A stretch of DNA of 64,000 nt from Alphaproteobacteria bacterium (GCA_028281325.1 JANQKC010000026.1:62001-126000), one strand, 5' to 3'; numbered from the stretch's first letter, positions 44,253 to 54,013 are shown. A program made the numbers and translations. Notes: generated from the letters alone by a model not told the origin.

Positions 44253-45530
44253 ATGTTCAAAATGTTTCGGAAAGCCGTGCTCGGCGTCGCCGCGGCCGGC
44301 TGTCTGCTTTACGCCGGGGCGGTCCAGGCGAAGACCGAACTGACAATGTATTATCCGGTCGCCGTCGGCGGCCCGCTGACCAAGATTGTCGACGGGATGG
44401 TCGTCGACTTCATGAAAGAGAATCCCGACATCAAGGTAAACGCCATTTACGCGGGCAACTACAACGATGCGCGGATCAAGGCGCTGGCAGCGCTCAAAAG
44501 CGGCAAGCCGGCGCAGTTGTCGGTCATGTTCTCGATCGACATCTACGACCTGATCGAACAGGACGCGATCGTCGCCTTCGATGACATCGTCGAAACCGCG
44601 GAAGAGAAGGCGTGGCTGCAATCCTTCTATCCGTCGCTGATGGAGAACGGCCGGACAATGGGCAAGACCTGGGGCGTGCCGTTCCAGCGTTCGACCATCG
44701 TCATGTATTACAATAAGGACGCCTTCAAGAGCGCCGGGCTCGACCCCAACAAACCGCCGCAGAATTGGGAAGAACTGGCTTCGGCCGCGAAGAAACTGAC
44801 CCAACCCGACGGCTCGCGCTGGGGCATCATGATTCCATCCACCGGATACCCGTACTGGATGTTCGGCGCGCTGGCGATGCAGAACGGCCAGGTGTTGATG
44901 AACAGCGACGGCAACGAGACCTTTTTCGATCACCCGAAGGTCGTCGGCGCCCTGCAATTCTGGAAGGATCTGGGCAGCAAGCACAAGGTGATGCCGGCCG
45001 GCGCCATCGAATGGGGCACGCTGCGGAAGAACTTCCTCGAAGGGCGGACCGCGATGATGTGGCATTCCACCGGCAATCTGACCGCTGTGAAGAAAAACGC
45101 CAACTTCGATTTCGGCGTCGCCATGCTGCCGGCCAGCGCGCAACGGGGCACGCCGACGGGCGGGGGCAACTTCTATATCTTCAAGAAGACCACGCCCGCC
45201 GAACGGAAGGCGTCGATGAAGCTGATCCGTTTCATGACCAGCCCGGAACGCGCGGCCGAATGGTCGAAGAAGACCGGCTACATCGGCATCAGCCCCGACG
45301 CGTATAACACGCCGACCCTGCAGGAATACGTCAAGACCTTCCCGCCGGCGGCCGTCGCGCGCGACCAGCTCCAGTTCGCAACGGCGGAACTGTCGACCTT
45401 CCAGACCGGCCGGGTCCGCAAGCTGTTGGACGATGCGATCCAGTCCGCGTTGACCGGCGCAAAGGAGCCGGCGGAAGCCTTGGCCGACGCGCAAGCCCAA
45501 GCCAAGACTCTATTGATGGACTACAAGTGA
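44253..45530 (+). CDS. ABC transporter substrate-binding protein (UgpB-like)
   Basis: The 425-residue periplasmic binding protein has a signal peptide (MFKMFRKAVLGVAAAGCLLY, cleavage after about VQA26). The mature portion is of the family-1 sugar/glycerol-3-phosphate type: IKALAALKSGKPAQLSVM (about 72), RSTIVMYYNKDAFKSAGLD (about 147-165) and GGGNFYIFKK (about 304-313). GGGAGCATCCACA lies upstream of ATG 44253. A 9-bp hairpin after its stop (45543-45570) may protect its transcript. A DeoR regulator and Ugp-like arrangement suggest sn-glycerol-3-phosphate or a similar phosphate ester, but this is an inference. Confidence 0.9.
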   Translation: MFKMFRKAVLGVAAAGCLLYAGAVQAKTELTMYYPVAVGGPLTKIVDGMVVDFMKENPDIKVNAIYAGNYNDARIKALAALKSGKPAQLSVMFSIDIYDLIEQDAIVAFDDIVETAEEKAWLQSFYPSLMENGRTMGKTWGVPFQRSTIVMYYNKDAFKSAGLDPNKPPQNWEELASAAKKLTQPDGSRWGIMIPSTGYPYWMFGALAMQNGQVLMNSDGNETFFDHPKVVGALQFWKDLGSKHKVMPAGAIEWGTLRKNFLEGRTAMMWHSTGNLTAVKKNANFDFGVAMLPASAQRGTPTGGGNFYIFKKTTPAERKASMKLIRFMTSPERAAEWSKKTGYIGISPDAYNTPTLQEYVKTFPPAAVARDQLQFATAELSTFQTGRVRKLLDDAIQSALTGAKEPAEALADAQAQAKTLLMDYK

Positions 45531-45542
45531 CCGAACACGGAT

Positions 45543-45570
45543 ACGGGCGGCGGCTTCGGCGGCCGCCCGT
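45543..45570 (+). terminator. Intercistronic hairpin after the binding-protein gene
   Basis: ACGGGCGGC (45543-45551) pairs perfectly with GCCGCCCGT (45562-45570) around a 10-base loop. There is no T run, so it is more likely an attenuating or 3'-end-stabilising hairpin that lets the binding protein exceed the permeases than a full terminator. Confidence 0.5.
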
Positions 45571-45613
45571 CCGGATTCAGTTCTGGAAAACAAGGGCTTA
45601 TTAAGGGGCCACC

Positions 45614-46507
45614 ATGCGTCCGGACAGCGTGCGCGCGAACACTCTGCACCACGTCTATGGCTGGCTTCTCTTGATGCCGGCCGCCATTCTGTTGATCGCC
45701 TTCACGCACTATCCGACGGTGGCGACGCTGATCAACAGTCTTTTTTCGAAGGGCAACATCGTCCGGCCGTCCCGGTTCATCGGACTCGGCAACTACGAGG
45801 CGATGCTCGACGACCCGATCTTTTGGAAGGCGTTCGGCAACAATATATGGTTCGCCGCCGGCACGATTCCCACATCGATGATTCTGGCCATCGCGATGGC
45901 GTTACTCGTGAACCGGGCGTTACCCGGCCGCGGTTTCCTGCGAATGGCGTACTTCACGCCGACCATTCTGCCGATGATCGCGGTGGCCAATATCTGGCTG
46001 TTCTTCTACACGCCGGAGATCGGCTTAATCGATCAGATTCTCGAAACCGTCGGCCTGCAAGGGAAGAATTGGCTCGGCGATCCAGATACGGTGCTGGGCG
46101 CGCTCATCGTCATGACGATCTGGAAGGAGGCGGGATTCTTCATGATCTTCTACCTGGCCGCGCTGCAAAACATTTCGCCCGAATTGAACGACGCCGCACG
46201 CCTGGAAGGGGCAAGCCGCTGGACCTATTTCCGCCGCGTGCTGTTCCCGCTGCTGATGCCCACGACCTTGTTCGTCGCGATCAACGCGTTGCTGAACTCG
46301 TTCAAACTCGTCGATCACCTGTTCATCCTGACCAAAGGCGGACCCGATAACGCCAGCAACCTGCTGCTTTATTACATCTTCGAAAGCGCCTTCTCCTTCC
46401 TCGACGCGACCTATGCGGCAACGCTGACCATGGTGTTGCTCGCCTTGCTTGCCATCCTCGCGATCGGGCAATTCGTCATCCTGGACAAACGGATCCATTA
46501 CCGATGA
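45614..46507 (+). CDS. ABC transporter permease (UgpA-like)
   Basis: The 297-residue permease has six membrane segments with the first at about 14-35. The cytoplasmic EAA loop reads LNDAARLEGASRWTYFRRVLFP (split about 194-215), which docks on the ATPase. It overlaps the second permease by ATGA. It forms the sugar/glycerol-3-phosphate-type importer with 43060-45530 and 46504-47340. Confidence 0.9.
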   Translation: MRPDSVRANTLHHVYGWLLLMPAAILLIAFTHYPTVATLINSLFSKGNIVRPSRFIGLGNYEAMLDDPIFWKAFGNNIWFAAGTIPTSMILAIAMALLVNRALPGRGFLRMAYFTPTILPMIAVANIWLFFYTPEIGLIDQILETVGLQGKNWLGDPDTVLGALIVMTIWKEAGFFMIFYLAALQNISPELNDAARLEGASRWTYFRRVLFPLLMPTTLFVAINALLNSFKLVDHLFILTKGGPDNASNLLLYYIFESAFSFLDATYAATLTMVLLALLAILAIGQFVILDKRIHYR

Positions 46508-47340
46508 GCGTGGCCGCTCTGTTTCCGTCCCGGTTGAGATTCGGCGATTGGCTGGAAACCACCGCCGCCTGGCTGCTGGCGCTGCTGTGGATCGCGCCGC
46601 TCGCCTACGCTTTCTGGGCGGCGTTCCATCCCAGCGAGTATTCGACCCGATTCGACCTGACCGCACCGCTGACGCTGACGAACTTCACGGACGCGCTCTC
46701 GCAGGCGCCATTCGCGCGCTACATGGTGAACACCTTTCTGCTCGTCACCATGTTGCTGGCCGCGCAATTCATACTCTGCACGCTGGCGGCATTCGCCTTC
46801 GCGCGGTTCGAATTCTGGGGCCGCGACGCGGCCTTTGCGTTGGTCCTGGTTCAGCTCATGATTACGCCGGAAATCCTGATCGTCGAGAACTACGCAACGC
46901 TCGCGGGCGTCGGGTTGATCGACACGATCCTGGGAATCGGGCTGCCTTACATGGCCAGCGCGTTCGGCATTTTCCTGCTGCGTCAGGCGTTCAAGACGAC
47001 GCCACGCGAACTCGAAGAGGCGGCCCGTGTCGAAGGGTGCGGCTGGTTCGGCGTATTGTGGCGGATCTACATCCCGATCGCCAAGCCGACATACCTGGCC
47101 TACGGCCTTGTGTCCGTAAGCCATCACTGGAACAACTTCCTGTGGCCCCTGGTCGTGACCAACTCGGTCGAGACCCGGCCGCTCACCGTGGGGCTCGCGA
47201 TCTTCGGCGCGCCGGAATCGGGGGTCGACTGGTCGATCATCTCGGCAGCGACCCTATTGTCCGTGTCGCCCCTTCTGATCGCGTTCCTACTGTTCCAACG
47301 GCAGTTTATTCAGTCCTTCATGCATGCGGGCATCAAATAG
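46504..47340 (+). CDS. ABC transporter permease (UgpE-like)
   Basis: The 278-residue permease has six membrane segments. The EAA loop reads LEEAARVEGCGWFGVLWRIY (about 177-196) followed by IPIAKPT. It overlaps the first permease by ATGA and is the last gene of the importer operon. No UgpQ-like phosphodiesterase gene follows; the next gene, converging 16 bases away, is a D-aminoacylase-like hydrolase. Confidence 0.9.
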   Translation: MSVAALFPSRLRFGDWLETTAAWLLALLWIAPLAYAFWAAFHPSEYSTRFDLTAPLTLTNFTDALSQAPFARYMVNTFLLVTMLLAAQFILCTLAAFAFARFEFWGRDAAFALVLVQLMITPEILIVENYATLAGVGLIDTILGIGLPYMASAFGIFLLRQAFKTTPRELEEAARVEGCGWFGVLWRIYIPIAKPTYLAYGLVSVSHHWNNFLWPLVVTNSVETRPLTVGLAIFGAPESGVDWSIISAATLLSVSPLLIAFLLFQRQFIQSFMHAGIK

Positions 47341-47356
47341 GCCACCCGGAAAGGGA

Positions 47357-49054
47357 TCAAGCGGCGAGCGGCCCGCGCACGAGCCGGCCCGGCAACGCGC
47401 CGGTATGTTCGTTGTCCTTCAGCACAGTTTCGCCGTTGACCACGGTCGCCTTGATGCCGTCGGCATATTGTTTCAGCCGCTGGCCGCCCGCCGGCAGGTC
47501 GTTCACCACCTCGGGCATGCGCGGCGCGACCGTATCCGGGTCGAGCACGACGATATCCGCGTTCATCCCCTCGCGCAGCAAGCCGCGGTCGTGGAATCCC
47601 CAGCGGGTCGCCGTGTCGTAGGTGATCATGCGGATGCCCTGCTCAAGGGTGAATTCCTGTTCCTGCCGCACCCAGTGGCTCAGCAGGTGCGTTTGCAGTG
47701 AACTGTCCATGATCTGCGAGACATGCGCGCCGGAATCCGAGAAGGTCACGCAGGTGTCCGGATGTTTGATCAACGCCAGCGCGTCATCCATATTCTCGTT
47801 CGACAGGGGCTGCCGGAAGAAGATCTTCAAGTCGTGTTCCAGGGCGACATCGATCAGCGCCTCTTCCGGATCGACGCCGCGCGTCGCGGCCTCCTCGGCC
47901 ATCGTCCGGTGCGGCCAGGCGACCTTGTCCATGATGTAGAACAGGTCCCACTCCGGCGGCCGCGCCTCGCCGCCAACCGCCGTCGACCCGTCATGCGGGC
48001 GTTTCGCGACCTCGATCAGCTTCGCGCGGGTCTCCGGATCGCGCATCGCCGTCGCCTGTTGGTCCAACGGCAGCTTCCGGATGTCCGACCAGACCTCGCG
48101 CTTGTCGTACGGCATGGCCGTTTCGAACGACATGATCGTGTTGATCTCGCGGGCATGGACCTGGGTGAACAGACGCGCGCCGTTGCGGTTGCCTTCCGAA
48201 ATGATCTCGTAGAGTTGCTTCCACTGCCCCGGATACCCACGCCGGCTCAAACTGCCGAAGGTGATGGGTCGGCCGCTTTCGGCGGACAGGTCGACCAGCG
48301 ACTGATAGAAACCGCCGAGATAGTCAATCTCACCGCGTTCCATGGCGAGTTGGAAGATGCCGGCGTCGATCTCGCCCATGCCGTTCACGATCGCCGCCAC
48401 TTCCGAGAAGGGGGCGATGCGGCTCGCCACCGGACGGTCGTCGGGGGTCAGATGGCTGGGGCTGCGCGAGGTCGAGAAACCGATGGCACCGGCGCGCACC
48501 GCTTCCTGCACCAAGGCGGTCATCGCTTTCAAATCGTCGTCGGTCGCTTCCTCCTCGAAGGCGCGCTCGCCCATGACATAGGTACGCAATGCGGAGTGGC
48601 CGATATAACCGCTGTAGTTGATGCCCTTGGGCAACTTGTCGATCGCATCGAGATACTCGGGAAAACTCTCCCACTGCCACTCGATCCCGGCGAGCATCGC
48701 ATCGCGGGAGATATCCTCGGCCCGTTCCAGGTTGCGGAAGACGTAATCGAATTCGGCCTCGCGGCAGGGCGCCAACGTAAACCCGCAATTCCCCATGACC
48801 ACCGACGTGACCCCGTGGTAGCAGGAGCAACTGCCCAGTTGATCCCAAAAGATCTGCGCGTCCATATGGGTATGGCCGTCGACGAAACCGGGTGTCACCA
48901 CATGCCCTTCCGCGTCGATCACCTCATCGGCGGGCGACGAAATCCTGCCGATCCGCGCGATCTTCCCGTCCTTGACGCCGACATCCGCGCGGTAGCGCGG
49001 CATGCCGGATCCGTCGATCACCATGCCGTTCTTGATGACAAGGTCAAAGCTCAT
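47357..49054 (-). CDS. N-acyl-D-amino-acid deacylase family amidohydrolase
   Basis: The 565-residue amidohydrolase begins MSFDLVIKNGMVIDGSGMPR and has DGHTHMDAQIFWD (metal-binding, about 62-74), GNCGFTLAPC (about 96) and FSDSGAHVSQ near the C terminus. These fit the D-aminoacylase (DAN) subgroup of the amidohydrolase superfamily, which cleaves N-acyl-D-amino acids. A GTG two codons upstream (49060) could start it, but GGGAG spacing favours ATG 49054. It converges on the ABC operon. Substrate unknown. Confidence 0.87.
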   Translation of the reverse strand: MSFDLVIKNGMVIDGSGMPRYRADVGVKDGKIARIGRISSPADEVIDAEGHVVTPGFVDGHTHMDAQIFWDQLGSCSCYHGVTSVVMGNCGFTLAPCREAEFDYVFRNLERAEDISRDAMLAGIEWQWESFPEYLDAIDKLPKGINYSGYIGHSALRTYVMGERAFEEEATDDDLKAMTALVQEAVRAGAIGFSTSRSPSHLTPDDRPVASRIAPFSEVAAIVNGMGEIDAGIFQLAMERGEIDYLGGFYQSLVDLSAESGRPITFGSLSRRGYPGQWKQLYEIISEGNRNGARLFTQVHAREINTIMSFETAMPYDKREVWSDIRKLPLDQQATAMRDPETRAKLIEVAKRPHDGSTAVGGEARPPEWDLFYIMDKVAWPHRTMAEEAATRGVDPEEALIDVALEHDLKIFFRQPLSNENMDDALALIKHPDTCVTFSDSGAHVSQIMDSSLQTHLLSHWVRQEQEFTLEQGIRMITYDTATRWGFHDRGLLREGMNADIVVLDPDTVAPRMPEVVNDLPAGGQRLKQYADGIKATVVNGETVLKDNEHTGALPGRLVRGPLAA

Positions 49055-49146
49055 GGCCACTCCCTTCCCGCTTGCGCCGTATTCCGATCATCCAAGGCAT
49101 AAGCCTACAGGAAGTTCCGGGAAGCCGGAAATCGCGTGCGGAAAGG

Positions 49147-49725
49147 CTAGCGAGGCGCGGTCGCGATCATCGAGGGACGCCGGTTGACGCCATCCAACCA
49201 ATCGGCAAGGCGGGGATGCGCCGCGCGCCAACCGATATCCGGCAATCGAAAATCGAGATAGCCCAAGCAAGCCGCCAGCGCGATATCGCCAAGGTCGAAC
49301 CGGCCCTCTTGCACCTTGACCCGCGGCAATACCCGGTCGATGGCGCGGCGCTGCCGATCGATCCAATCGGGCCACTGCCGTTCCGGCGGACGGCGGCCTT
49401 CGATGACGATGGCGAAGGCCGCGTCGATCACCCCTTGCGCCAACGCGGCGCGCGCCCGCGTCAGCATCGCGTCGGATCCAAGCAGCGACGGCCCGTCGCC
49501 CACGCCGTCGAGATATTCGCCGATCAGCGCACTCTCGGTGATCAGCGCTCCCGCGTCCGTCAGCAAGGCCGGAACCTTACCCACCGGCGTCGCCGCAAGT
49601 AGGTCCGCCGGATCGCTCCAAGGGTCGATCTCGCGCATCTCGACGCGGTCGATCAGACCCTTTTCATGGACGGTGACGATCACCCGGCGGGCATATGGCG
49701 AGGCGACATTGTAGAAGAGTTTCAT
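49147..49725 (-). CDS. Glutathione S-transferase family protein, second copy
   Basis: The 192-residue protein starts MKLFYNVASPYARRVIVTVH with the SPYARR N-domain motif, and has ITESALIGEYLDGVG (about 62-76) as the glutathione-binding helix region. It resembles the GST at 26117-26719 in length and motifs, so the two are paralogues. The next gene downstream (D-aminoacylase) starts 92 bases beyond its stop on the same strand. Function unknown. Confidence 0.87.
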   Translation of the reverse strand: MKLFYNVASPYARRVIVTVHEKGLIDRVEMREIDPWSDPADLLAATPVGKVPALLTDAGALITESALIGEYLDGVGDGPSLLGSDAMLTRARAALAQGVIDAAFAIVIEGRRPPERQWPDWIDRQRRAIDRVLPRVKVQEGRFDLGDIALAACLGYLDFRLPDIGWRAAHPRLADWLDGVNRRPSMIATAPR

Positions 49726-49758
49726 CCGCGCATTCCTTATCTAGACGATGAATTGCCT

Positions 49759-50985
49759 CTAGGTCTGTCCGGGACGGACCGCCTTGGCGGCGGTGAATTC
49801 GATCACCAAGGCCAGCCACAAGGCCGCGGCCCCCACACCGAAGAGCGCTACATGAGAGCCGCCGGTTTGGGCGAACAGGTAGGAAAAGCCGTACCCGGCA
49901 ACGGCCTGACCGATCGCAAAGGCGGTCGTCGCGATCCCCCAGGCCCGCCGTTGAAGGTCGGCCCGGTCCGGCGCCAGATCATGCACCCGCCCGGCGACCA
50001 GCGGGACCACGCCCGGCACCGACGCACCGATGATAAAACTCGACAGGACAAGCCAGCCGGCGGCATCGGTCGCGACCACCAGGCTCACGCCGACTGCCTG
50101 CACCAAGACCATCGCGCGCAACGCCCAACGAAACCCGATCCGGTCGGCCAGACGGCCGGACAGCGCCGCCCCGATCAGCGCCCCCACCCCGAAGACGATC
50201 CAGTACCAGCTTGCGGTTTCCAGCCCCGCACCGCGCCCGCGCGCCACGAAATCGACCAGAAAAACCATATGCGCGACCAATCCGACGGCGTTGAGGCCGT
50301 AGCTGACATACAGCGCCCGCAGCGGAAACCGCGACACCGGCTCGGAAACTGACGCCAGCGGTACGGCAACGGGTGCAGCCGAACTCGACGGCCAGCCGTC
50401 CCACGCAAAGGCCGTGAGGCCCAGCGCGAGCAGACCGAGCGCCAACCAAACCTCGACCAGCCCGGCCTGCAGGACGAGCGGCACCAGGGTGCCGGACGCG
50501 ATGATGCCGAGACCGACCCCGGTGAAGATCACCCCGCCGGCGAGCCCCCGACGGGATCGCGGCACCGCCGACAGCACGATCGACGCCGCCAATACCATCA
50601 ACGCGCCGCCGGCATAACCCGACAGGAACCGCCACAGGAAGAACCACAGGAACGACAACGGAAAGGCGCAGGCGAAAAAGGACGCGGTCGCGACCAGCAT
50701 CATGATCCGCAGCATCGCGACCGGCGAACGCCATGCCGCCATCGGCGCGGCGAGCAACGCACCGGCGAGATAGCCCGCAAGATTGGCCGCGCCGAGATAG
50801 AAGACCTGCGACGCGGTGAACCAATCCGCCTCGATCAGCGCGGGAATCAACGGCGTGTAGGCGAAGCGCGCAAGACCGATGCCGATCAGGCATCCGCAGA
50901 GCCCCGAGAACGCCGGCCGCCAGACCGCACCGTCCCCATCCGTTCCCTGCGCAATCCTTTCGGCCGTCCCGCTCCCTTTCCCCAT
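49759..50985 (-). CDS. MFS transporter (YbfB/YjiJ family)
   Basis: The 408-residue hydrophobic protein has 12 predicted membrane segments, beginning CGCLIGIGLARFAYTPLIPAL (about 30-50), a signature of YbfB/YjiJ-type MFS proteins. ARGRGAG (about 225) is a short loop between the halves. It lies 81 bases downstream of a LysR regulator, with a GATAA-GTG-TTATC inverted repeat between, so the LysR may control it. No clear ribosome binding site precedes ATG 50985. Substrate unknown. Confidence 0.87.
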   Translation of the reverse strand: MGKGSGTAERIAQGTDGDGAVWRPAFSGLCGCLIGIGLARFAYTPLIPALIEADWFTASQVFYLGAANLAGYLAGALLAAPMAAWRSPVAMLRIMMLVATASFFACAFPLSFLWFFLWRFLSGYAGGALMVLAASIVLSAVPRSRRGLAGGVIFTGVGLGIIASGTLVPLVLQAGLVEVWLALGLLALGLTAFAWDGWPSSSAAPVAVPLASVSEPVSRFPLRALYVSYGLNAVGLVAHMVFLVDFVARGRGAGLETASWYWIVFGVGALIGAALSGRLADRIGFRWALRAMVLVQAVGVSLVVATDAAGWLVLSSFIIGASVPGVVPLVAGRVHDLAPDRADLQRRAWGIATTAFAIGQAVAGYGFSYLFAQTGGSHVALFGVGAAALWLALVIEFTAAKAVRPGQT

Positions 50986-51033
50986 GATCGAAACAGTAGG
51001 TCAAAGGCTATTTCAGGAAAATTGATTTATATT

Positions 51034-51046
51034 GATAAGTGTTATC
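51034..51046. promoter_or_regulatory. Inverted repeat in the promoter region of the MFS gene
   Basis: GATAA-GTG-TTATC is a perfect 5-bp-arm inverted repeat in an AT-rich 80-base gap between the LysR stop and the MFS start. It fits the size of a LysR box but the T-N11-A pattern is not exact; it is a candidate only. Confidence 0.3.
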
Positions 51047-51066
51047 TTAAAGAGAGATAGATAAAT

Positions 51067-51954
51067 CTAGGCCGCGCTGGCGGCATGCACCAATGCCGGC
51101 CGGGCGCTCTCCAGGAAACGCAGCAGCGCGGTCGATTGATGGGCCTCGCGATGGCGGATGAACAGCGTTTCCGCCAATGCCTCGTCGGGGGGCAACTCAT
51201 GCAACGCGACCCGCCCGTCGCGCCAGGCGGTATCCATGATTCCCTTGGGCATCAGGGTCACGCCGAGCCCGGCGGCGACGCAACCGACGATCGCCTCGAT
51301 CGTGCCGAATTCCAACTGGCGCAACCCGACGATACCGCGGCGTTCCAAAATCCGTTCGAGCTGTGCGCGATAGGAACACCCCGCGCGCAAAACGACAATC
51401 TTGAGGTCGCCTTGCCGCATCAGATCGTCGATCGATCCCACCGACGGCGCGCTGGCGATCACCATTTCCTCACGGAACACCACCTCCCGGACCAAATCGC
51501 GATGATCGACCGGCCCGGAGACGAAGGCGCCTTCGACCTCGCGGGCCAGCACCGCCGCGATCAACTCCTCGGTCGTGCCGGTCCGCAGCACTAGGTCGAC
51601 GTCGGGATAGGTCGTGGCAAAGGCAGTCAGGATCGGCGACAGGCGCAGCGCGGCGGTGGTTTCCAGCGAGCCCAGCGTCAGCAATCCCTTGGCCTCGCCA
51701 TCGTCGCGCACCGCACGGCGCGCGTCATCCAGGAAATGCCCCGCCCGTTGCGCATAAGGCATCAACCGGCGGCCGGCCGCCGTCAGCGTCACGCCCCGGC
51801 TGTGCCGGTCGAACAAGGGCGTTCCGAGGTCTTCTTCCAGCTTCCGGATGCGCGTCGTGACGTTCGACTGCACGGTGTTGAGTTCCGTGGCCGCGCGGTT
51901 GATCGCCCCCAACCGGGCAACCGCCTCGAAAACCCTGAGATCGCCGACATCCAT
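51067..51954 (-). CDS. LysR-family transcriptional regulator
   Basis: The 295-residue regulator begins MDVGDLRVFEAVARLGAINR and has the HTH with TVQSNVTTRIRKLEEDLG (about 28-45), then a substrate-binding domain (about 90-290). It is upstream of the MFS transporter on the same strand and downstream of the D-cysteine desulfhydrase-like gene's divergent... neighbour on the same strand, separated by 68 bases from it. Control of the MFS gene is likely by position. Confidence 0.9.
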   Translation of the reverse strand: MDVGDLRVFEAVARLGAINRAATELNTVQSNVTTRIRKLEEDLGTPLFDRHSRGVTLTAAGRRLMPYAQRAGHFLDDARRAVRDDGEAKGLLTLGSLETTAALRLSPILTAFATTYPDVDLVLRTGTTEELIAAVLAREVEGAFVSGPVDHRDLVREVVFREEMVIASAPSVGSIDDLMRQGDLKIVVLRAGCSYRAQLERILERRGIVGLRQLEFGTIEAIVGCVAAGLGVTLMPKGIMDTAWRDGRVALHELPPDEALAETLFIRHREAHQSTALLRFLESARPALVHAASAA

Positions 51955-52022
51955 ACGCTCAGACTACGATATCTTATAAAAAGATCAACCGGAGCTGTAT
52001 TACCACTCCATAACGATATCGA

Positions 52023-53084
52023 TCAGGCGCCGTCGCGGGCATCGAGCGCCGCGTTCAACTCATTCTGATAGGCGAAGATCGCCGGCAAGCCGCCCGTATG
52101 CATGAAGACCAAGGCATCGCCGCTTTTCGACTTCCGGGCACGGTCGAGGAAACCGGCCATCGCCTTCGCCGTATAGGTCGGGTCGAGCAGCAGCGCCTCG
52201 CTTTGCGCGCACAGCATAATCGCCTCCAGGCTGGTTTCGCTGGACTGCCCGTATCCCGGCGCGAGATAGGCATCGGTCACCACGACATCGTCGTCTTGCA
52301 CCGGGTTGTCGACTTCCAGCAGGGCGGCGATCTCGGCGCAGCGGTCCCGGATGCGTGGGCGCTGTTGGTCCGCGTCGCGACGCACGCAGACACCGGTGAC
52401 CGTCATCGGCGAGCCGAGCGCCCGTAGCCCAAACAGCAGGCCCGCATGCGTATTACCGCTGCCGGAGGCGACAACCACCTCGCCCACCGGGAGGCCTTGG
52501 TCGGCGATCTGCGCCAACATCTCATGTGCGGCGACGACGTAGCCGAGCGCGCCGAAAGGTTTGTGACCGGGCGATAGCGGAATGATGAACGGACGCCGCC
52601 CTTCCGCCGTCAACCGCTCGGCAATCGCGTGCAGGTTCCGGTCCGCCCCGGCCTCGTCCTCGCCTTCGGGGTAGGAATGCAGCGTGGCCCCCAACAACCG
52701 GTCGAGCAGCACGTTGCCCGATTGCCGGTAATTGGGGTCGGTTTTCGGCACCCGCTCTTCCAACTGGATATGGCAATCCATGCCGAGTTTCCGAGCGCCC
52801 GCCGCCGCGAGCCGCACGAAGTTGGACTGCACCGCGCCGGTGATCAGCACCGTGTCCGCCTTCTGCGCGGCCGCCTCGCCGAGATAGAACTCGAGCTGCC
52901 GCACCTTGTTGCCGCCAAAGGCCAGGGGGATACAGTCGTCCCGTTTGATAAAGAGCTGCCCGCCGCCGCAGACCTTGGTGAGGTTCGGCATCGGTTCCAG
53001 CAGGGTCGGGCCTTGGAACAATTCGGCACGCGCCATCGTCGACAGACGGCCCAAAGACTCCGGGAGTTCGGCGCTAACGGTCAT
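52023..53084 (-). CDS. D-cysteine desulfhydrase / ACC deaminase family PLP enzyme
   Basis: The 353-residue PLP enzyme of the tryptophan-synthase-beta fold carries the PLP lysine in AFGGNKVRQLEFYLGEA (about K56) and QSNFVRLAAAGARKLGM (about 84-100). It matches D-cysteine desulfhydrase and 1-aminocyclopropane-1-carboxylate deaminase-type enzymes, which release pyruvate or 2-oxobutyrate with ammonia. ATG 53084 begins a typical short N terminus, but an ATG 18 codons in (MARAELF) would also serve. It is 38 bases downstream of a dioxygenase on the same strand, so it may act in the same pathway. Confidence 0.85.
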   Translation of the reverse strand: MTVSAELPESLGRLSTMARAELFQGPTLLEPMPNLTKVCGGGQLFIKRDDCIPLAFGGNKVRQLEFYLGEAAAQKADTVLITGAVQSNFVRLAAAGARKLGMDCHIQLEERVPKTDPNYRQSGNVLLDRLLGATLHSYPEGEDEAGADRNLHAIAERLTAEGRRPFIIPLSPGHKPFGALGYVVAAHEMLAQIADQGLPVGEVVVASGSGNTHAGLLFGLRALGSPMTVTGVCVRRDADQQRPRIRDRCAEIAALLEVDNPVQDDDVVVTDAYLAPGYGQSSETSLEAIMLCAQSEALLLDPTYTAKAMAGFLDRARKSKSGDALVFMHTGGLPAIFAYQNELNAALDARDGA

Positions 53085-53122
53085 CGGCGTCCTCGCTGGA
53101 TAAGGGGGTCTCGGCCGCCCGG

Positions 53123-54013
53123 TCAGGCGACCTGCTGGGCAACCGTCGGCGTGTCGCCGGCGATCGTGGTGCGGCGCATGTCGCGTTTCTCGGTCGTGTC
53201 CGCGAACCGCCGCACGCGGTGCATCGTCTGCCGGTTGTCCCACATCACCAAGTCATGCAATCGCCATTTGTGAACGTAAACGAATTCGGGCTTGGTCGCG
53301 TCTTCGATCAAGTCGCGCAGCAGCGAGCGCGCCTCGGGCACCGGCCAACCGACGATCGTGCCGGCATGCGACGACAGATAGAGCGATTTCCGGCCGGTGA
53401 CGGGATGCGTCCGCACCAGGCTTTGCCGCACCGGCTTGAAATTCGCCCGCTCTTCCTCACTCAGTTCGTCGAAGCCGAGCAGGCCGCGCGAATAGATCAG
53501 CGAATGCTCGCAGACGAGATCGGAAATCTCCGCTTTCATCTCGTCGTCGAGCGCGTCATAGGCGGCGCGCATGTCGGCGAACTCGGTGTTGCCGCCCTTT
53601 CCCGGGATGAGGCGCGCGGACAGGATCGAGTATTTCGACGGCACCGCGCGAAACGAACTGTCCGAATGCCAGAGCCGGTTCCCCAGATTGAACATCCGGG
53701 TCCGGTCGTCGCGGCCGAGGAGCTTGTCGCCCTTGGTCAGGTTCGACACATCTGCCAGTTCGGGCGGCAGCCGCCGGTCTTCCGGCTTGGTGACATTGCT
53801 GACCGCGCCGGGCAGCTCCAAGTCGCCGAAGTTCCGGCTAAAAGCGACCTGCTGCTCGTCGGTCAAATCCTGGCCCGGAAAGACCAGCACCGCGAAACGG
53901 TCCATGCCGGCGTCGATGACGGCGATATCGTCGTCGGACAAGGGCTGACGCAAATCCACGCCACTGACTTCCCCGCCGATGGTGGGATGGAGGGGTCGGA
54001 TCGTGAGGGTCAT
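53123..54013 (-). CDS. TauD/TfdA family Fe(II)/2-oxoglutarate dioxygenase, copy 3
   Basis: The 296-residue dioxygenase has HxD in NRLWHSDSSFR (about 112-122) and the distal His in RQTMHRVRRFAD (about 266), with the arginine region MRRTTI. It is of the 2,4-D/TfdA-like subgroup. GGAGATTTTGCC precedes ATG 54013. It is divergent from the Lin0512 pair and upstream of the D-cysteine desulfhydrase-like gene. Substrate unknown. Confidence 0.9.
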   Translation of the reverse strand: MTLTIRPLHPTIGGEVSGVDLRQPLSDDDIAVIDAGMDRFAVLVFPGQDLTDEQQVAFSRNFGDLELPGAVSNVTKPEDRRLPPELADVSNLTKGDKLLGRDDRTRMFNLGNRLWHSDSSFRAVPSKYSILSARLIPGKGGNTEFADMRAAYDALDDEMKAEISDLVCEHSLIYSRGLLGFDELSEEERANFKPVRQSLVRTHPVTGRKSLYLSSHAGTIVGWPVPEARSLLRDLIEDATKPEFVYVHKWRLHDLVMWDNRQTMHRVRRFADTTEKRDMRRTTIAGDTPTVAQQVA

